NCBI RefSeq assembly: GCF_008923185.1
Contig: NZ_WBMT01000028.1
Location: forward strand, 105,514 to 169,513
Origin: Actinomadura rudentiformis
Lineage (GTDB): Bacteria > Actinomycetota > Actinomycetes > Streptosporangiales > Streptosporangiaceae
Direction: 5' to 3'
DNA: 64,000 bases
Shown: in pieces, positions 33,666 through 42,722 of the stretch
Layout: each line of letters begins with the position of its first letter
Numbering within the stretch: position 1 is the stretch's first letter
The notes under the pieces: model-generated
What the model saw: only the letters and a program-made list of their open reading frames with translations
Told to the model about the DNA's origin: nothing
The model's database searches: none
Translations under genes and position numbers: made by a program

Positions 33666-34324
33666 ATGACCGATCCGGACTCGGCTCCCCTCCATGGTGC
33701 GGCGCTCACAGGCTTGACGCTAGGACGTGCCTATGGGACGTTCCCCAGCGGCATCACCACCGTCTGCGCGCTCCTCGACCACCACCCGTAGGACTGGTCG
33801 CCAGTTCGTTCCCGTCCGTATCAACGCAGCCGCCGCTCGTATCCGTCTGCATCGCTGACTCCTCCACCACCACGTGGCCCCGTCTGCGGACCGCCAACCG
33901 GATCGGTATCAGCGTGCTCGCCACCGAACACCGCGTCATCGTGCGCCAATTGTCCGCCGAAGACACCGACCGATCCGCAGGCCAATGACCACGCATCTGG
34001 CTGAACAGCTCACCGCTACGGCTGAGCTGCACGCTGCACCGAGAGATACACGCAGGCGATCACATCGTCGTGCTACTAGAAGTCGGGTCCACCGTCATCC
34101 GCCCCGAGCACAGCCCCATCATCTTTCACGCCAGCACTCTCCAAGCCTTCGCAGCACCGTTGACCGCCGACCCTGACACCAGCAAGAAGCTCAGCTCGTT
34201 CGTCCGCTTCGCCTCCGCCACTGAGCAGATCCACCAAAACCTCTTCACCGAGACCAACCCACGCCAACGCGCCGAACTGATGCACACCGCCGGCACCGAA
34301 GTCTGCCTCGTCCTCGACCGCTGA
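33666..34324 (+). pseudogene. Flavin reductase-like gene, frameshift and stop
   Basis: ATG 33666 begins a flavin-reductase-like domain (LGRAYGTFPSGITTVCALLD). The frame breaks at 33785-33792, where one more C would lead into PVGLVASSFPSVSTQPPLVS and GISVLATEHRVIVRQLSAED. An in-frame TGA follows at about 33986-33988, and the sequence then continues as SPLRLSCTLHREIHAGDHIV and SPIIFHASTLQAF. These are the FMN-binding split-barrel motifs of NAD(P)H-flavin oxidoreductases that feed two-component monooxygenases. A further stretch to 34324 is open but not part of the usual domain. At least two lesions make it a pseudogene. Confidence 0.7.
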
Positions 34325-34375
34325 GCTAAGGATTCAACTCGTCCGCTATCCACCCACGCACGGAAAGGCCGTGAG

Positions 34376-37300
34376 TTGTTCACAACAGCCGCACGCGATT
34401 CCACAGATGGGCTGGCGCGAATCGTCGCCTCGGTCATGGACGGATACGCCGGACGCCCGGCGCTGGGTGAGCGGGTGAAGGAGGCGGTGATCGACCCGGT
34501 GTCGGGTCGGAAGGTGCTGCGGCTGCTACCGCGGTTCACCACGATCACCTATGCCGAGTTGTGGGAGCGGGCCGGAGCGACGGCCGCCGAGTGGCACCTT
34601 GACGTCCAGCGTCCAGTGAACGCCGGTGACTTCGTCGCGCTGTACGGCTTCACGAGCGCGGACTACACGGTGCTCGACCTGGCATGCCTCCGGCTGGGCG
34701 CGGTCACCGTGCCTTTGCCGTCGAACGCTCCGGTCGCACGGCTGACGCCCATCGTCGAGGAGACCGCGCCATGCGTTCTGGCGGCGAGCCTCGAAGTCCT
34801 CGACAGCGCGGTCGAGCTGGTCCTGTCGGCTACGTCGAAGCCGCGGCTGCTGGTGTTCGACTACCACCCGGAGGTCGATGATGAGCGCGAGATGCTCGAG
34901 GCCGCAGGGGAGCGGCTTGCCCGGGCCGGTCTGAGCGCCCTCGACACCCTCGCTAGCGTGATCGAACGCGGCCGTCCCCTGCCGGACGTACCGCTGCCCC
35001 GGCCAAAGCCGGACGAGGACCCCATGCAGTTGCTCCTCTACACCTCCGGCAGCACGGGTTCCCCGAAAGGAGCCATATACACCGAGCGGATGCAGCATCG
35101 TCTGTGGGCCGGCGTGGGCCACGCCGACGCAGAGCACGTCGTCAGCATCAACTACATGCCCCTCAGCCATACGGCCGGACGCGCGGCGCTCTACGGCACG
35201 CTAGGCCGGGGCGGGACGGCTTGCTTCACGGCGAAGAGCGACGCGTCGACCCTGTTGGAGGACATGGAGCTCGCACGGCCGACCGAGCTGCTGCTGGTCC
35301 CGCGCATCTGCGAAATCCTGTTCCAGGAGTACCAGAGGGAACTGACTCGGCGCTCCTCGTCCTCGGAGTCCACCGACCGAAGCGCGCTGGAGGCGGCGGT
35401 TGCGGCGGACCTGAGAGACCGTCTGCTCGGCGGCCGGGTCAGGGAGGTCTCCTGCGGCAGCGCCCCGCTCTCGCCGGAGCTGAAGCGGTTCTTGGAATCC
35501 TCCCTCGGGCTGCCCCTGCACAACGTCTACGGGTCGACTGAGGCCGGCGTCGTCCTGCGCGACTCGCGCGTGCTGCGGCCTCCGGTGATCGCCTACAAGC
35601 TCGTCGACGTGCCCGAACTCGGCTACTTCGCCACGGACTCGCCGTACCCGCGAGGTGAACTGCTGCTCAAGATGACGTCCATGGCTCGCGGCTACTACAA
35701 GAGGCCTGAGGTGACGGCGGAGGTCTTCACCGAGAACGGTTTCTACCGGACCGGCGACATCATGGCCGAGACCGGCCCAGACGAGCTCATCTACATCGAC
35801 CGCCGCAACAACGTGCTGAAGCTGGCCCAGGGCGAGTTCGTCGCGATCTCACGGCTTGAGAGCGTCCTGGTCTCCAGCCCGCTCATCCGGCAGATCTTCG
35901 TATACGGCAATAGCGAGCGCGCGTATCCGCTGGCCGTGGTCGTGCCCACCGACCAGGCGATCGAGCAGGCAGCGAGCCACGAAGACCTCAAACTGGCGAT
36001 CGCTGAGTCGATGCAGCGCATCGCCCGCCAGGCCGAGCTGGAGTCGTACGAGATCCCCCGCGACTTCCTCATCGAGACCGAGCCGTTCAGCGTGACGAAC
36101 GGCCTGCTGTCCGAGCTCCGCAAAAGCCTGCGCCCTCAGCTCAAGGCACGCTACGGCGACCGCCTCGAAGCCCTCTACGAGCAGTTGGCGAGCGGACAGG
36201 AAGACGCGCTGCGCGCCTTGCGTGAGGCGGGTCCAGACCAGCCCGTATTTGAGACGATCCGCCGTGCCGCCGGCGTGCTGCTGGGCTGCTCACCTGCGGA
36301 TCTGACCGCGACCGTGCACTTCACGGATCTAGGGGTCGACTCGCTGTCGGCGCTGTCGTTCTCCAGGCTGCTGCGGGACGTCCTCGATGTCGAGATCCCG
36401 GTCGGGGTGCTGCTCAGCCCGGCGAACGACCTGCGGACGATCGCGGACCACATCGAGGCCGAACGCGCTCTAAGCGTGAAACGTCCATCCTTCGCCGCAG
36501 TGCACGGTGCCGACGCCACCCAGCTCTCTGCGGCCGACCTCACGCTGGAGAAATTCCTCGACATGGAGGTCCTCGAGAACGCAGGTCGGCTGCCACGCGC
36601 TGTCCGAGCGACCCCGCAGACCATATTGCTCACAGGCGCCAACGGCTTCCTCGGTCGATTCATGTGCCTGGACTGGCTGGAATGGATCGCCGAGACCGGC
36701 GGACGCCTGATCTGCCTGGTGCGAGGCCGAGACGCCGCCGATGCCCGCCGTCGCCTCTGCGCCGCCTTCGACACCGGCGACGCGGACCTGCTGCGCCGCT
36801 ACCAGAACCTGGCTGGCGACGACCTCGACGTCGTGCCCGGTGACATTGGCCTGCAACACCTCGGCCTGGACCAGGACACCTGGAGTCGGCTGGCCGCTGA
36901 CGTTGACCTCGTCCTTCACCCGGCAGCGCTCGTCAACCACGTCCTCCCCTACGACCAGCTCTTCGGCCCCAACGTCGTCGGCACCGCAGAGGTGATCCGC
37001 CTAGCGCTCACCGGGAACGTCAAACCCCTCACGTACATCTCCACCGTTGGCATGGCCGGCGAGCTCGACCCTGCACAGCTCGACGAGGCCGCCGACATCC
37101 GCAAGGTCAGCCCCGCACGCACTCTCTCGGACACCTACGCGAGCGGCTACGCGAGCAGCAAGTGGGCCGGGGAGGTACTGCTGCGCGAGGCCCACGAGAC
37201 ATGCGGCCTCCCCGTGACCGTGTTCCGGTCGGACATGATCCTCGCCCACACCCGGCACGCCGGTCAGCTCAACGTGCCCGACATCTTCACCCGCCTGCTC

Positions 37301-37813
37301 TTCAGCCTTGTCACGACCGGAATCGCACCGGCCTCCTTCTACCGCACCGACACGAAGGAAACCCTGCCGCAGGCCCACTACGACGGCCTGCCCGTCGACT
37401 TCGTCGCTCAAGCCGTCAACACCCTGAGCGGGCGCAACACCGACAGATACCGGACCTACAACGTCGTCAACCCCCACGACGACGGCATCTCGCTCGACAC
37501 CTTCGTCGACTGGCTCATCCACGCCGGCCACCCGATCCACCGCATCGACAGCTGCGACGACTGGTTCACCCGCTTCGAAACCGCCCTGCGGGCACTGCCC
37601 GAGGCCCAACGCAGCCACTCACTCCTACCGCTGCTCCACGCCTACCGACACCCGGATGACCCGATGAACGGCTCACCTTTCCCCTCCGACCGCTTCGCCA
37701 GGGCCGTTCGAGAAGTCGGCATCGGCCCCGACAACGACATCCCCCACCTGTCCGCCGCGCTGATCATCAAGTACGTGACCGACCTGCGCGGCCTCAACCT
37801 GCTGCAGAGCTAA
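34376..37813 (+). CDS. car: Carboxylic acid reductase
   Basis: A 1,145-aa three-domain enzyme that reduces carboxylic acids to aldehydes with ATP and NADPH. Adenylation domain (1 to about 610): LLYTSGSTGSPKGAIYTERM, YGSTEAGV, YRTGDIM. Carrier domain (about 640-710): FTDLGVDSLSALSFSRLL, where the serine takes phosphopantetheine. Thioester reductase domain (about 740 to end): ILLTGANGFLGRFMCLDWL for NADPH and YASSKWAGEVLL (YxxxK). Length and order are standard for actinobacterial CAR, and a phosphopantetheinyl transferase must act from elsewhere. TTG 34376 has GGAAAGG seven bases upstream. It is intact although the genes before it are broken, so it is likely under selection or recently acquired. 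Confidence 0.9.
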   Translation: MFTTAARDSTDGLARIVASVMDGYAGRPALGERVKEAVIDPVSGRKVLRLLPRFTTITYAELWERAGATAAEWHLDVQRPVNAGDFVALYGFTSADYTVLDLACLRLGAVTVPLPSNAPVARLTPIVEETAPCVLAASLEVLDSAVELVLSATSKPRLLVFDYHPEVDDEREMLEAAGERLARAGLSALDTLASVIERGRPLPDVPLPRPKPDEDPMQLLLYTSGSTGSPKGAIYTERMQHRLWAGVGHADAEHVVSINYMPLSHTAGRAALYGTLGRGGTACFTAKSDASTLLEDMELARPTELLLVPRICEILFQEYQRELTRRSSSSESTDRSALEAAVAADLRDRLLGGRVREVSCGSAPLSPELKRFLESSLGLPLHNVYGSTEAGVVLRDSRVLRPPVIAYKLVDVPELGYFATDSPYPRGELLLKMTSMARGYYKRPEVTAEVFTENGFYRTGDIMAETGPDELIYIDRRNNVLKLAQGEFVAISRLESVLVSSPLIRQIFVYGNSERAYPLAVVVPTDQAIEQAASHEDLKLAIAESMQRIARQAELESYEIPRDFLIETEPFSVTNGLLSELRKSLRPQLKARYGDRLEALYEQLASGQEDALRALREAGPDQPVFETIRRAAGVLLGCSPADLTATVHFTDLGVDSLSALSFSRLLRDVLDVEIPVGVLLSPANDLRTIADHIEAERALSVKRPSFAAVHGADATQLSAADLTLEKFLDMEVLENAGRLPRAVRATPQTILLTGANGFLGRFMCLDWLEWIAETGGRLICLVRGRDAADARRRLCAAFDTGDADLLRRYQNLAGDDLDVVPGDIGLQHLGLDQDTWSRLAADVDLVLHPAALVNHVLPYDQLFGPNVVGTAEVIRLALTGNVKPLTYISTVGMAGELDPAQLDEAADIRKVSPARTLSDTYASGYASSKWAGEVLLREAHETCGLPVTVFRSDMILAHTRHAGQLNVPDIFTRLLFSLVTTGIAPASFYRTDTKETLPQAHYDGLPVDFVAQAVNTLSGRNTDRYRTYNVVNPHDDGISLDTFVDWLIHAGHPIHRIDSCDDWFTRFETALRALPEAQRSHSLLPLLHAYRHPDDPMNGSPFPSDRFARAVREVGIGPDNDIPHLSAALIIKYVTDLRGLNLLQS

Positions 37814-37920
37814 CCGACACCGGCACTCGCGGCCGGACGCGAAGGACACGAGATCCGACTCGACAGTCGCGTGTAGCCCATCAGGCGACCTTGTCCTGAC
37901 CTGGTGTTTCGCTGCCGTGA

Positions 37921-38502
37921 GGTGGCAATGCGTTCGCCGCCGAACTCGGCATCGACTGGATCGCTGAGCATGCCGCCGGCCTGGGGACTGAGCCGCTCCT
38001 GGTCTCCAACACCCTGCAAAACGGTCGCGGGATACGCAGGCTCGACGCGTTCGTGGAAAGTCACGGTCGAAACACACCTGCTACCCAGGAACCATCCGGG
38101 CTGAACAGAGCCGTGCTGGCCTTCGTCCCGTCTGCAGGAACACCCGCGTTCGCCCAGGTGCATGCTCAGCGAGGGGCGCTGTGCGTGGTGGAGACGAAGT
38201 CGACGCCCCTGGCCGAGTGGGCAGCGGCAGTGAGTGCCGAGGATCTGACGAGTCCGGGGCAAACAGCGAAGTTCAGCCTCGCCCCGGAGGTCAGGGATCG
38301 GCTGGACTTCACCTTCGGCTTCGGTGGAAGCAATGGCTTTGTGAGTCCGGACGAAAAGGCGCACGTACGGCGAGTGCTCGGCGACTCCAGTGCCGAGAGC
38401 CTCTCCGACGTCGACGCGATCGTCGGCTACATGCTCGGCCAAGGGAGCCCGGACTACGGGATCAAGAACATCAAGAAGATCGTCGAGCAGATCAATCGCT
38501 GA
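37921..38502 (+). pseudogene. C-terminal part of an unknown gene
   Basis: After an in-frame TGA at 37918-37920 the frame is open to 38502 and coding-like throughout: GIDWIAEHAAGLGTEPLLVS, TPATQEPSGLNRAVLAFVPS, QRGALCVVETKSTPLAEWAA, and a C-terminal helix YGIKNIKKIVEQINR. No start codon with a ribosome site lies at the beginning; GTG at 38053 could give a 149-aa product. It looks like an N-terminally truncated gene of unknown function. Confidence 0.45.
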
Positions 38503-38556
38503 CGTCCCACCAGACCGACAGATTCGGCGACGGCTTCCGCCGCGCAACCTCGATCG

Positions 38557-38902
38557 GTGGCCGTACTCGATGATGCGCAGAATCGCAGTGTCCACGCCAC
38601 ACCAGGCGGGACGTACCGGTTGCCGCGGGTGCGCGAGGGAGGCATGGTGGTGAGTTGCAAGCAGGTGGAGCGGATGACGCGCGAGCACGGCATTCGCCGG
38701 GCGGCACTGCGGGCGGAGTGGGTGCACCACGCAGCTGCGCCGCCACTTCAGCATTGGTCGGGCCGGTGAGCGCTGGTGCGGGGATGCGACCTATCTGCTG
38801 GTCGCCAGCCGGTGGATGCTCCTGGCCACCGTGATCGACATCGGTACCCGCCGACTCCTGTTCCCACTCTCCAGGACCTGGCAGGAGGGCTGCCGCTGGT
38901 AG
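38557..38902 (+). pseudogene. IS3-family transposase remnant
   Basis: Two out-of-frame pieces are recognisable: CKQVERMTREHGIRRAALRA in one frame (38557-38769) and GERWCGDATYLLVASRWML, then LATVIDIGTRRL, in another, ending at TAG 38900. These match the OrfB region of IS3-type transposases, including the first catalytic aspartate (GDATY) and the second one (VIDI). The remainder of the element and its ends are not visible. Confidence 0.7.
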
Positions 38903-38983
38903 CTAAGGCGCACTGGGACGATGAGCTCGTGTCGTTATCCCCACCCGTCGACGAGGCGGGACAGTTTAAGCTAAGTTCATAGT

Positions 38984-40027
38984 ATGGGCGATATGGCGAG
39001 ACGCATCTCAGTGATAGATCTCTTCTGCGGAGTGGGTGGGCTGTCGCATGGATTGATGCAGGCTGGCCTGAATGTGGTCGCCGGTTTTGATATAGATCCT
39101 CGGTGCAGATACCCGTTTGAGAAAAATATTGCAGCTCCGTTCATCGAGCAAGATATCCGAACAGTCTCTAAAGAGCAGCTTGAGGGTCTATGGAAGCCGG
39201 GCTCAATACGTCTTTTGGCGGGGTGCGCTCCGTGCCAGCCCTTCTCGCCATATCGGCGAGGCGTGGATACGACTTCAGAGCCGCAGTGGTCGCTCCTTGG
39301 TGAGTTTGCACGACTCGCCAAAGAATCTCGTCCTGAGCTAGTGACCATGGAGAATGTCCCTCGAATCATGAGTTCTACGATCTTCAGGGAATTCGCTAGC
39401 ACTCTCGAAGAGATTGGTTACGGAGTTTCTTTCAAGAGCTGCTACGGTCCAGAATATGGCCTTCCGCAAGAGCGTCGTCGACTCGTTCTCATTGCGTCGC
39501 GAATCGGACACATCAATGTCCCCGGAGGTGAACGCAAGCCTGGAGAATTTGTAACGGTGAGAGATGCGATTTATAGCCTCCCAGTCGTTCATCAAGGGAA
39601 AACGCATGACCTCGATGGTATGCATAAGGCAAGAGCCTTGAGCCCTCTGAACTTGAAGCGGATCAAAGCATCCAGCCCAGGGGGTACGTGGCATGATTGG
39701 CCGACAGAGCTGCTATCTCCTTGTCACGCCAGGCCTTCTGGTGCCACATTCAGGAATGTATACGCGCGTATGGAATGGGACAAGCCGTCTCCAACTATTA
39801 CGACTATGTCATACAATTTTGGCACCGGAAGGTTCGGCCATCCGGAGCAGGATCGTGCGATCACTCTGAGGGAAGCGGCGATACTGCAAGGATTTCCGAA
39901 AGATTATGAGTTTGTCCGGCCAGGAGAACCTGTGGAGTTCAACCCTATAGGTAGGATGATCGGAAATGCAGTTCCTCCTGCGATCGCACGCGCAGTGGGG
40001 AGCGCTCTCATTGCAGCAGTCAAGTAG
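38984..40027 (+). CDS. DNA (cytosine-5)-methyltransferase
   Basis: A 347-aa C5-cytosine methyltransferase of the classic Dcm type. Motif I VIDLFCGVGGLSHGLMQAG, motif IV AGCAPCQPFSPYR with catalytic PCQ (near 82), motif VI TMENVPRI, motif VIII LPQERRRLVLIASR, and motifs IX/X LREAAILQGFP and MIGNAVPPAIARA. The gene uses many A/T-ending codons (for example TTTGATATAGATCCT) unlike its neighbours, and lies between two transposase remnants, which points to recent transfer. ATG 38984 has a weak ribosome site; ATG 38993 is possible. It could protect DNA from the ATPase/translocase operon that begins 860 bases downstream, but the decayed DNA in between makes that uncertain. Confidence 0.9.
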   Translation: MGDMARRISVIDLFCGVGGLSHGLMQAGLNVVAGFDIDPRCRYPFEKNIAAPFIEQDIRTVSKEQLEGLWKPGSIRLLAGCAPCQPFSPYRRGVDTTSEPQWSLLGEFARLAKESRPELVTMENVPRIMSSTIFREFASTLEEIGYGVSFKSCYGPEYGLPQERRRLVLIASRIGHINVPGGERKPGEFVTVRDAIYSLPVVHQGKTHDLDGMHKARALSPLNLKRIKASSPGGTWHDWPTELLSPCHARPSGATFRNVYARMEWDKPSPTITTMSYNFGTGRFGHPEQDRAITLREAAILQGFPKDYEFVRPGEPVEFNPIGRMIGNAVPPAIARAVGSALIAAVK

Positions 40028-40629
40028 CAGGCCCGCTAAGGAGCTGGTGGCTACCAGTCGCAAGCAGTGATTGTTCCAGGTTTGAGGTGATCGTTGATAT
40101 GTCGGTCCTTGAGTCGCTTGAAATCAAGCTACAGCAATTCCGCTGCTTTCCGCTCGATCAATGATTGCAGCTCACCAGCTGGATCATAACTGACGACTCG
40201 TAGGCGGGACCCGTCCGTTGCAGGCTCGGCACGCGAGGCCGACAGTGGGGACAGAGAGGTCGCCCTTGAGTAGCGGGGGACGCCGCGCTCGGGAGCCCCG
40301 CCTCGCCCGCTATGGAGAGTCGCAGCCTCCTGAAACGGAGGCGCCGAGGTCACCGTCGAATTAGGACTCGACGGTTCCCTATCAGACGTTGGCTTCGGGA
40401 AGTTGGTCCTGAAGACGTTGATGGGAGCTGCCTCTAAGTCAACCGCGAGACCAACATCGAGCGAGACTCGCAGGAGGACGACGCCCTCCGCAAACTTCAG
40501 CCGCCGCTTGGATCACAACACTCGATCAAGGATGAGTGTGGGTGGTAAACCGATATCTGAGTATCGCCTGACGTGCTGATCACGACGGTTCTACGCCTCA
40601 CATTTCGGCATCACGGACAGCCTGAATAA
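40028..40629. other. Decayed intergenic DNA
   Basis: About 600 bases. A 74-aa minus-strand frame (40129-40353, ending YDPAGELQSLIERKAAELL) and a short plus-strand scrap (NRETNIERDSQEDDALRKLQ near 40440-40500) look coding-like, but neither has a supported start or known family. They are probably remnants. Confidence 0.35.
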
Positions 40630-40785
40630 GCCCTTCAATGGTCAGCGACTACGCCGCTGCGCTACCTCGGCGTCGTCAAACCCCACGTCGCGTACGTCTT
40701 GAGCGCGATCGCAGTCAACATCGAGTGCCTCATCATCAAGCATGATGATCAATTCCCGAGATATCCATACAGTCACACAGCGTGA
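40630..40785 (+). pseudogene. C-terminal remnant of an IS1182-type transposase
   Basis: The frame between TAA at 40627-40629 and TGA at 40783-40785 includes TPLRYLGVVKPHVAYVLSAI, then AVNIECL, similar to the C-terminal LRYxGLxKTHLxHVxSAxAxNL segment of IS1182-like transposases. Everything upstream of it is lost. It lies directly before the three-gene ATPase operon. Confidence 0.5.
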
Positions 40786-40889
40786 ACCAAGGTGCTTCAG
40801 TGCTCGGTCAGGGAAATCGATCTACAGTCAGCGGCCCCGGCAGCTAGAATTTCACAGCGCTCTCGGCTCGGTCGACGAAGGACAGCAGC

Positions 40890-42722
40890 ATGCCGCTAGA
40901 GGTCAACAAACACGTTCAACGGATACGTCGTTACCAGCCGTTCGACGTCGACACCTCCGAGATGATCTACGAGCTGCAGGCAGACTGGACGCAATCTCTG
41001 TTCCCCGTCGTGACGCTGAACTACCTGCTGAGTGCCATTGAGCGACCGACCGCGAAAACCATCGTCCTGACCGGGGACGCCGGGCATGGCAAGACAAGTC
41101 TGTGCGCCAGCCTTCTGGCCGGGCTACGGGTCGATGCCGAGACGATCACACCAGAGGTCCGGAAGGCGGTTTTCCGCGAGTTGGCCGAGGCAGGCGATGC
41201 CAGCCGCCCTATCGGTCGGACCCGTAGCGGACGCCCGCTGTTTATTCTCAGGGATCTCAGCGAGCTCAGCGTGCAGGCGGGCGCTCACAAGCTTGTGGAG
41301 TTGCTCGACCCTGCGGATGGGGGCGTCGCGATCATCTGCGCGAACGAGGGCCAGCTACGCAAGTGCGCCGCTGAAGACGATAGTCTCGCCAAAGGCGGCA
41401 CGGGGCGCGCCAAGATTGTGGTGACGACCCTTACGGAAGGCATCGTCCGCGGGCAGCTCAGCGACCCTGATGGCACAGTCACCGTCATCAACCTCAACTA
41501 CCAGTCGGTAGCGGCTGACAGCCCCAACGGCGGGCTCATCCCGTGGGTCCTGAAGCAGTGGACGACGACGCAATGGTCGCGATGGAAGCCCTGCGAGACC
41601 TGCGATGCACGGGAAGTCTGCCCCATTCTGGCCAACCGCAACGAGCTCAGCGATCCCACCCGCGGGCCTCAGCGCCGGGCCGCGATCCGGGACGTGTTCG
41701 CCGCGGCCGAGCGCACCGGGGCCGTGGTCACGACCCGTCAGGCGCTATCGGTGACCAGCTACATGCTCACCGGCGGCCTTTCCTGCGAGAACGTTCACGC
41801 CAAGTACCAGTGGTCGCACTCGAACAGGTTGTGGCAGGCTCCCCACTTGTACCACCAGGCGCTCTTCGGTGACCGGTTGACGCAGCAACAGCGCCATCTG
41901 GTGCCTGCCTTCTTCGCACTACGAAAACTGGACCCGGGTAAGGTCTCCCGCCGCCAGGTCGACGACCGGCTGGACCCGGACACAGCTAGCGACTTCCCTC
42001 CCGCGGACGCTGGCAGCTACCTGCAGAAGGTCCGTACGAGTCGGGATGTCCAAAAGCAGGCTGAACAGTTGCGAAGCGTGTACACGTTCCTGCGGCGAGC
42101 CGACTTCTTCAACAACGAAGACGGCAAGGACCGGTTCGCCCGCATGGGCCTGCTGGCCGGCGACGACTTCGTCAGTGTCCAGGACAAGAACCGGGACCCG
42201 GCAGACACCAGGGTACGAGACCGCTTTCTCAAGGGCTTGGAGGCCGTCCAGGGCATTCACCGGGCGGGGAGCAACCCCGATTTCCTGATACTCGACCCAG
42301 CTTTTTTCACCCACCGCGGCCGCGCGGCCGTGATCTCTCGGCGAGTGCCCAGTAAGGGTGTCGAGGTCGTTGACCAGGTCACTCAGTGGCGAGAGAGAGG
42401 CCGAACGGGCGTCGCCCCTGAGATGCAGAACGCCGTCGAGTGGCTCAACCGGGCCATCTACATCCGCATCCCGGCCGTCGCCCCTGACCAAGACGCGGTC
42501 TCGGTGGAAGCGGACCTATTGCGCTTTGAGTTGCTGACACGGTGGGCCGCGGGCCTGCGCAGCGAGGTCCAGCATGAGGCAGAGATCCGCGGCCTGAGTG
42601 GATCCCTGGCAGAGCTGGCCGACTCGTTGAACCAGGACGATGAGATTCAGGTACTGGCGGGAAACGCCACGAGAAAGCTCATGATCGACGTCGGCGATAA
42701 AATCAGGTCGGTGCGTGCGTGA
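40890..42722 (+). CDS. P-loop ATPase, DptF-like first gene of a three-gene restriction operon
   Basis: A 610-aa ATPase. Walker A is VLTGDAGHGKTSLCASLLAG (near 61-77), a Walker-B-like strand is PLFILRDLSELS, and a cysteine cluster CETCDAREVCPILANRN lies near 234-250. This arrangement, together with a ~480-aa second gene and a giant translocase as third gene, is that of the dptF-dptG-dptH (dndFGH) operon that restricts DNA lacking phosphorothioate. The family call rests on architecture, size and order, not on alignment. ATG 40890 follows AAGGA by seven bases. The stop overlaps the next start (TGATG). No dnd or ssp modification genes occur in the window. Confidence 0.5.
   Translation: MPLEVNKHVQRIRRYQPFDVDTSEMIYELQADWTQSLFPVVTLNYLLSAIERPTAKTIVLTGDAGHGKTSLCASLLAGLRVDAETITPEVRKAVFRELAEAGDASRPIGRTRSGRPLFILRDLSELSVQAGAHKLVELLDPADGGVAIICANEGQLRKCAAEDDSLAKGGTGRAKIVVTTLTEGIVRGQLSDPDGTVTVINLNYQSVAADSPNGGLIPWVLKQWTTTQWSRWKPCETCDAREVCPILANRNELSDPTRGPQRRAAIRDVFAAAERTGAVVTTRQALSVTSYMLTGGLSCENVHAKYQWSHSNRLWQAPHLYHQALFGDRLTQQQRHLVPAFFALRKLDPGKVSRRQVDDRLDPDTASDFPPADAGSYLQKVRTSRDVQKQAEQLRSVYTFLRRADFFNNEDGKDRFARMGLLAGDDFVSVQDKNRDPADTRVRDRFLKGLEAVQGIHRAGSNPDFLILDPAFFTHRGRAAVISRRVPSKGVEVVDQVTQWRERGRTGVAPEMQNAVEWLNRAIYIRIPAVAPDQDAVSVEADLLRFELLTRWAAGLRSEVQHEAEIRGLSGSLAELADSLNQDDEIQVLAGNATRKLMIDVGDKIRSVRA

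Noticed and set aside
37810..38754. 314-codon minus-strand open frame
   Set aside because: It is opposite coding-like plus-strand sequence and an IS3 remnant; the product looks like reverse translation of those.
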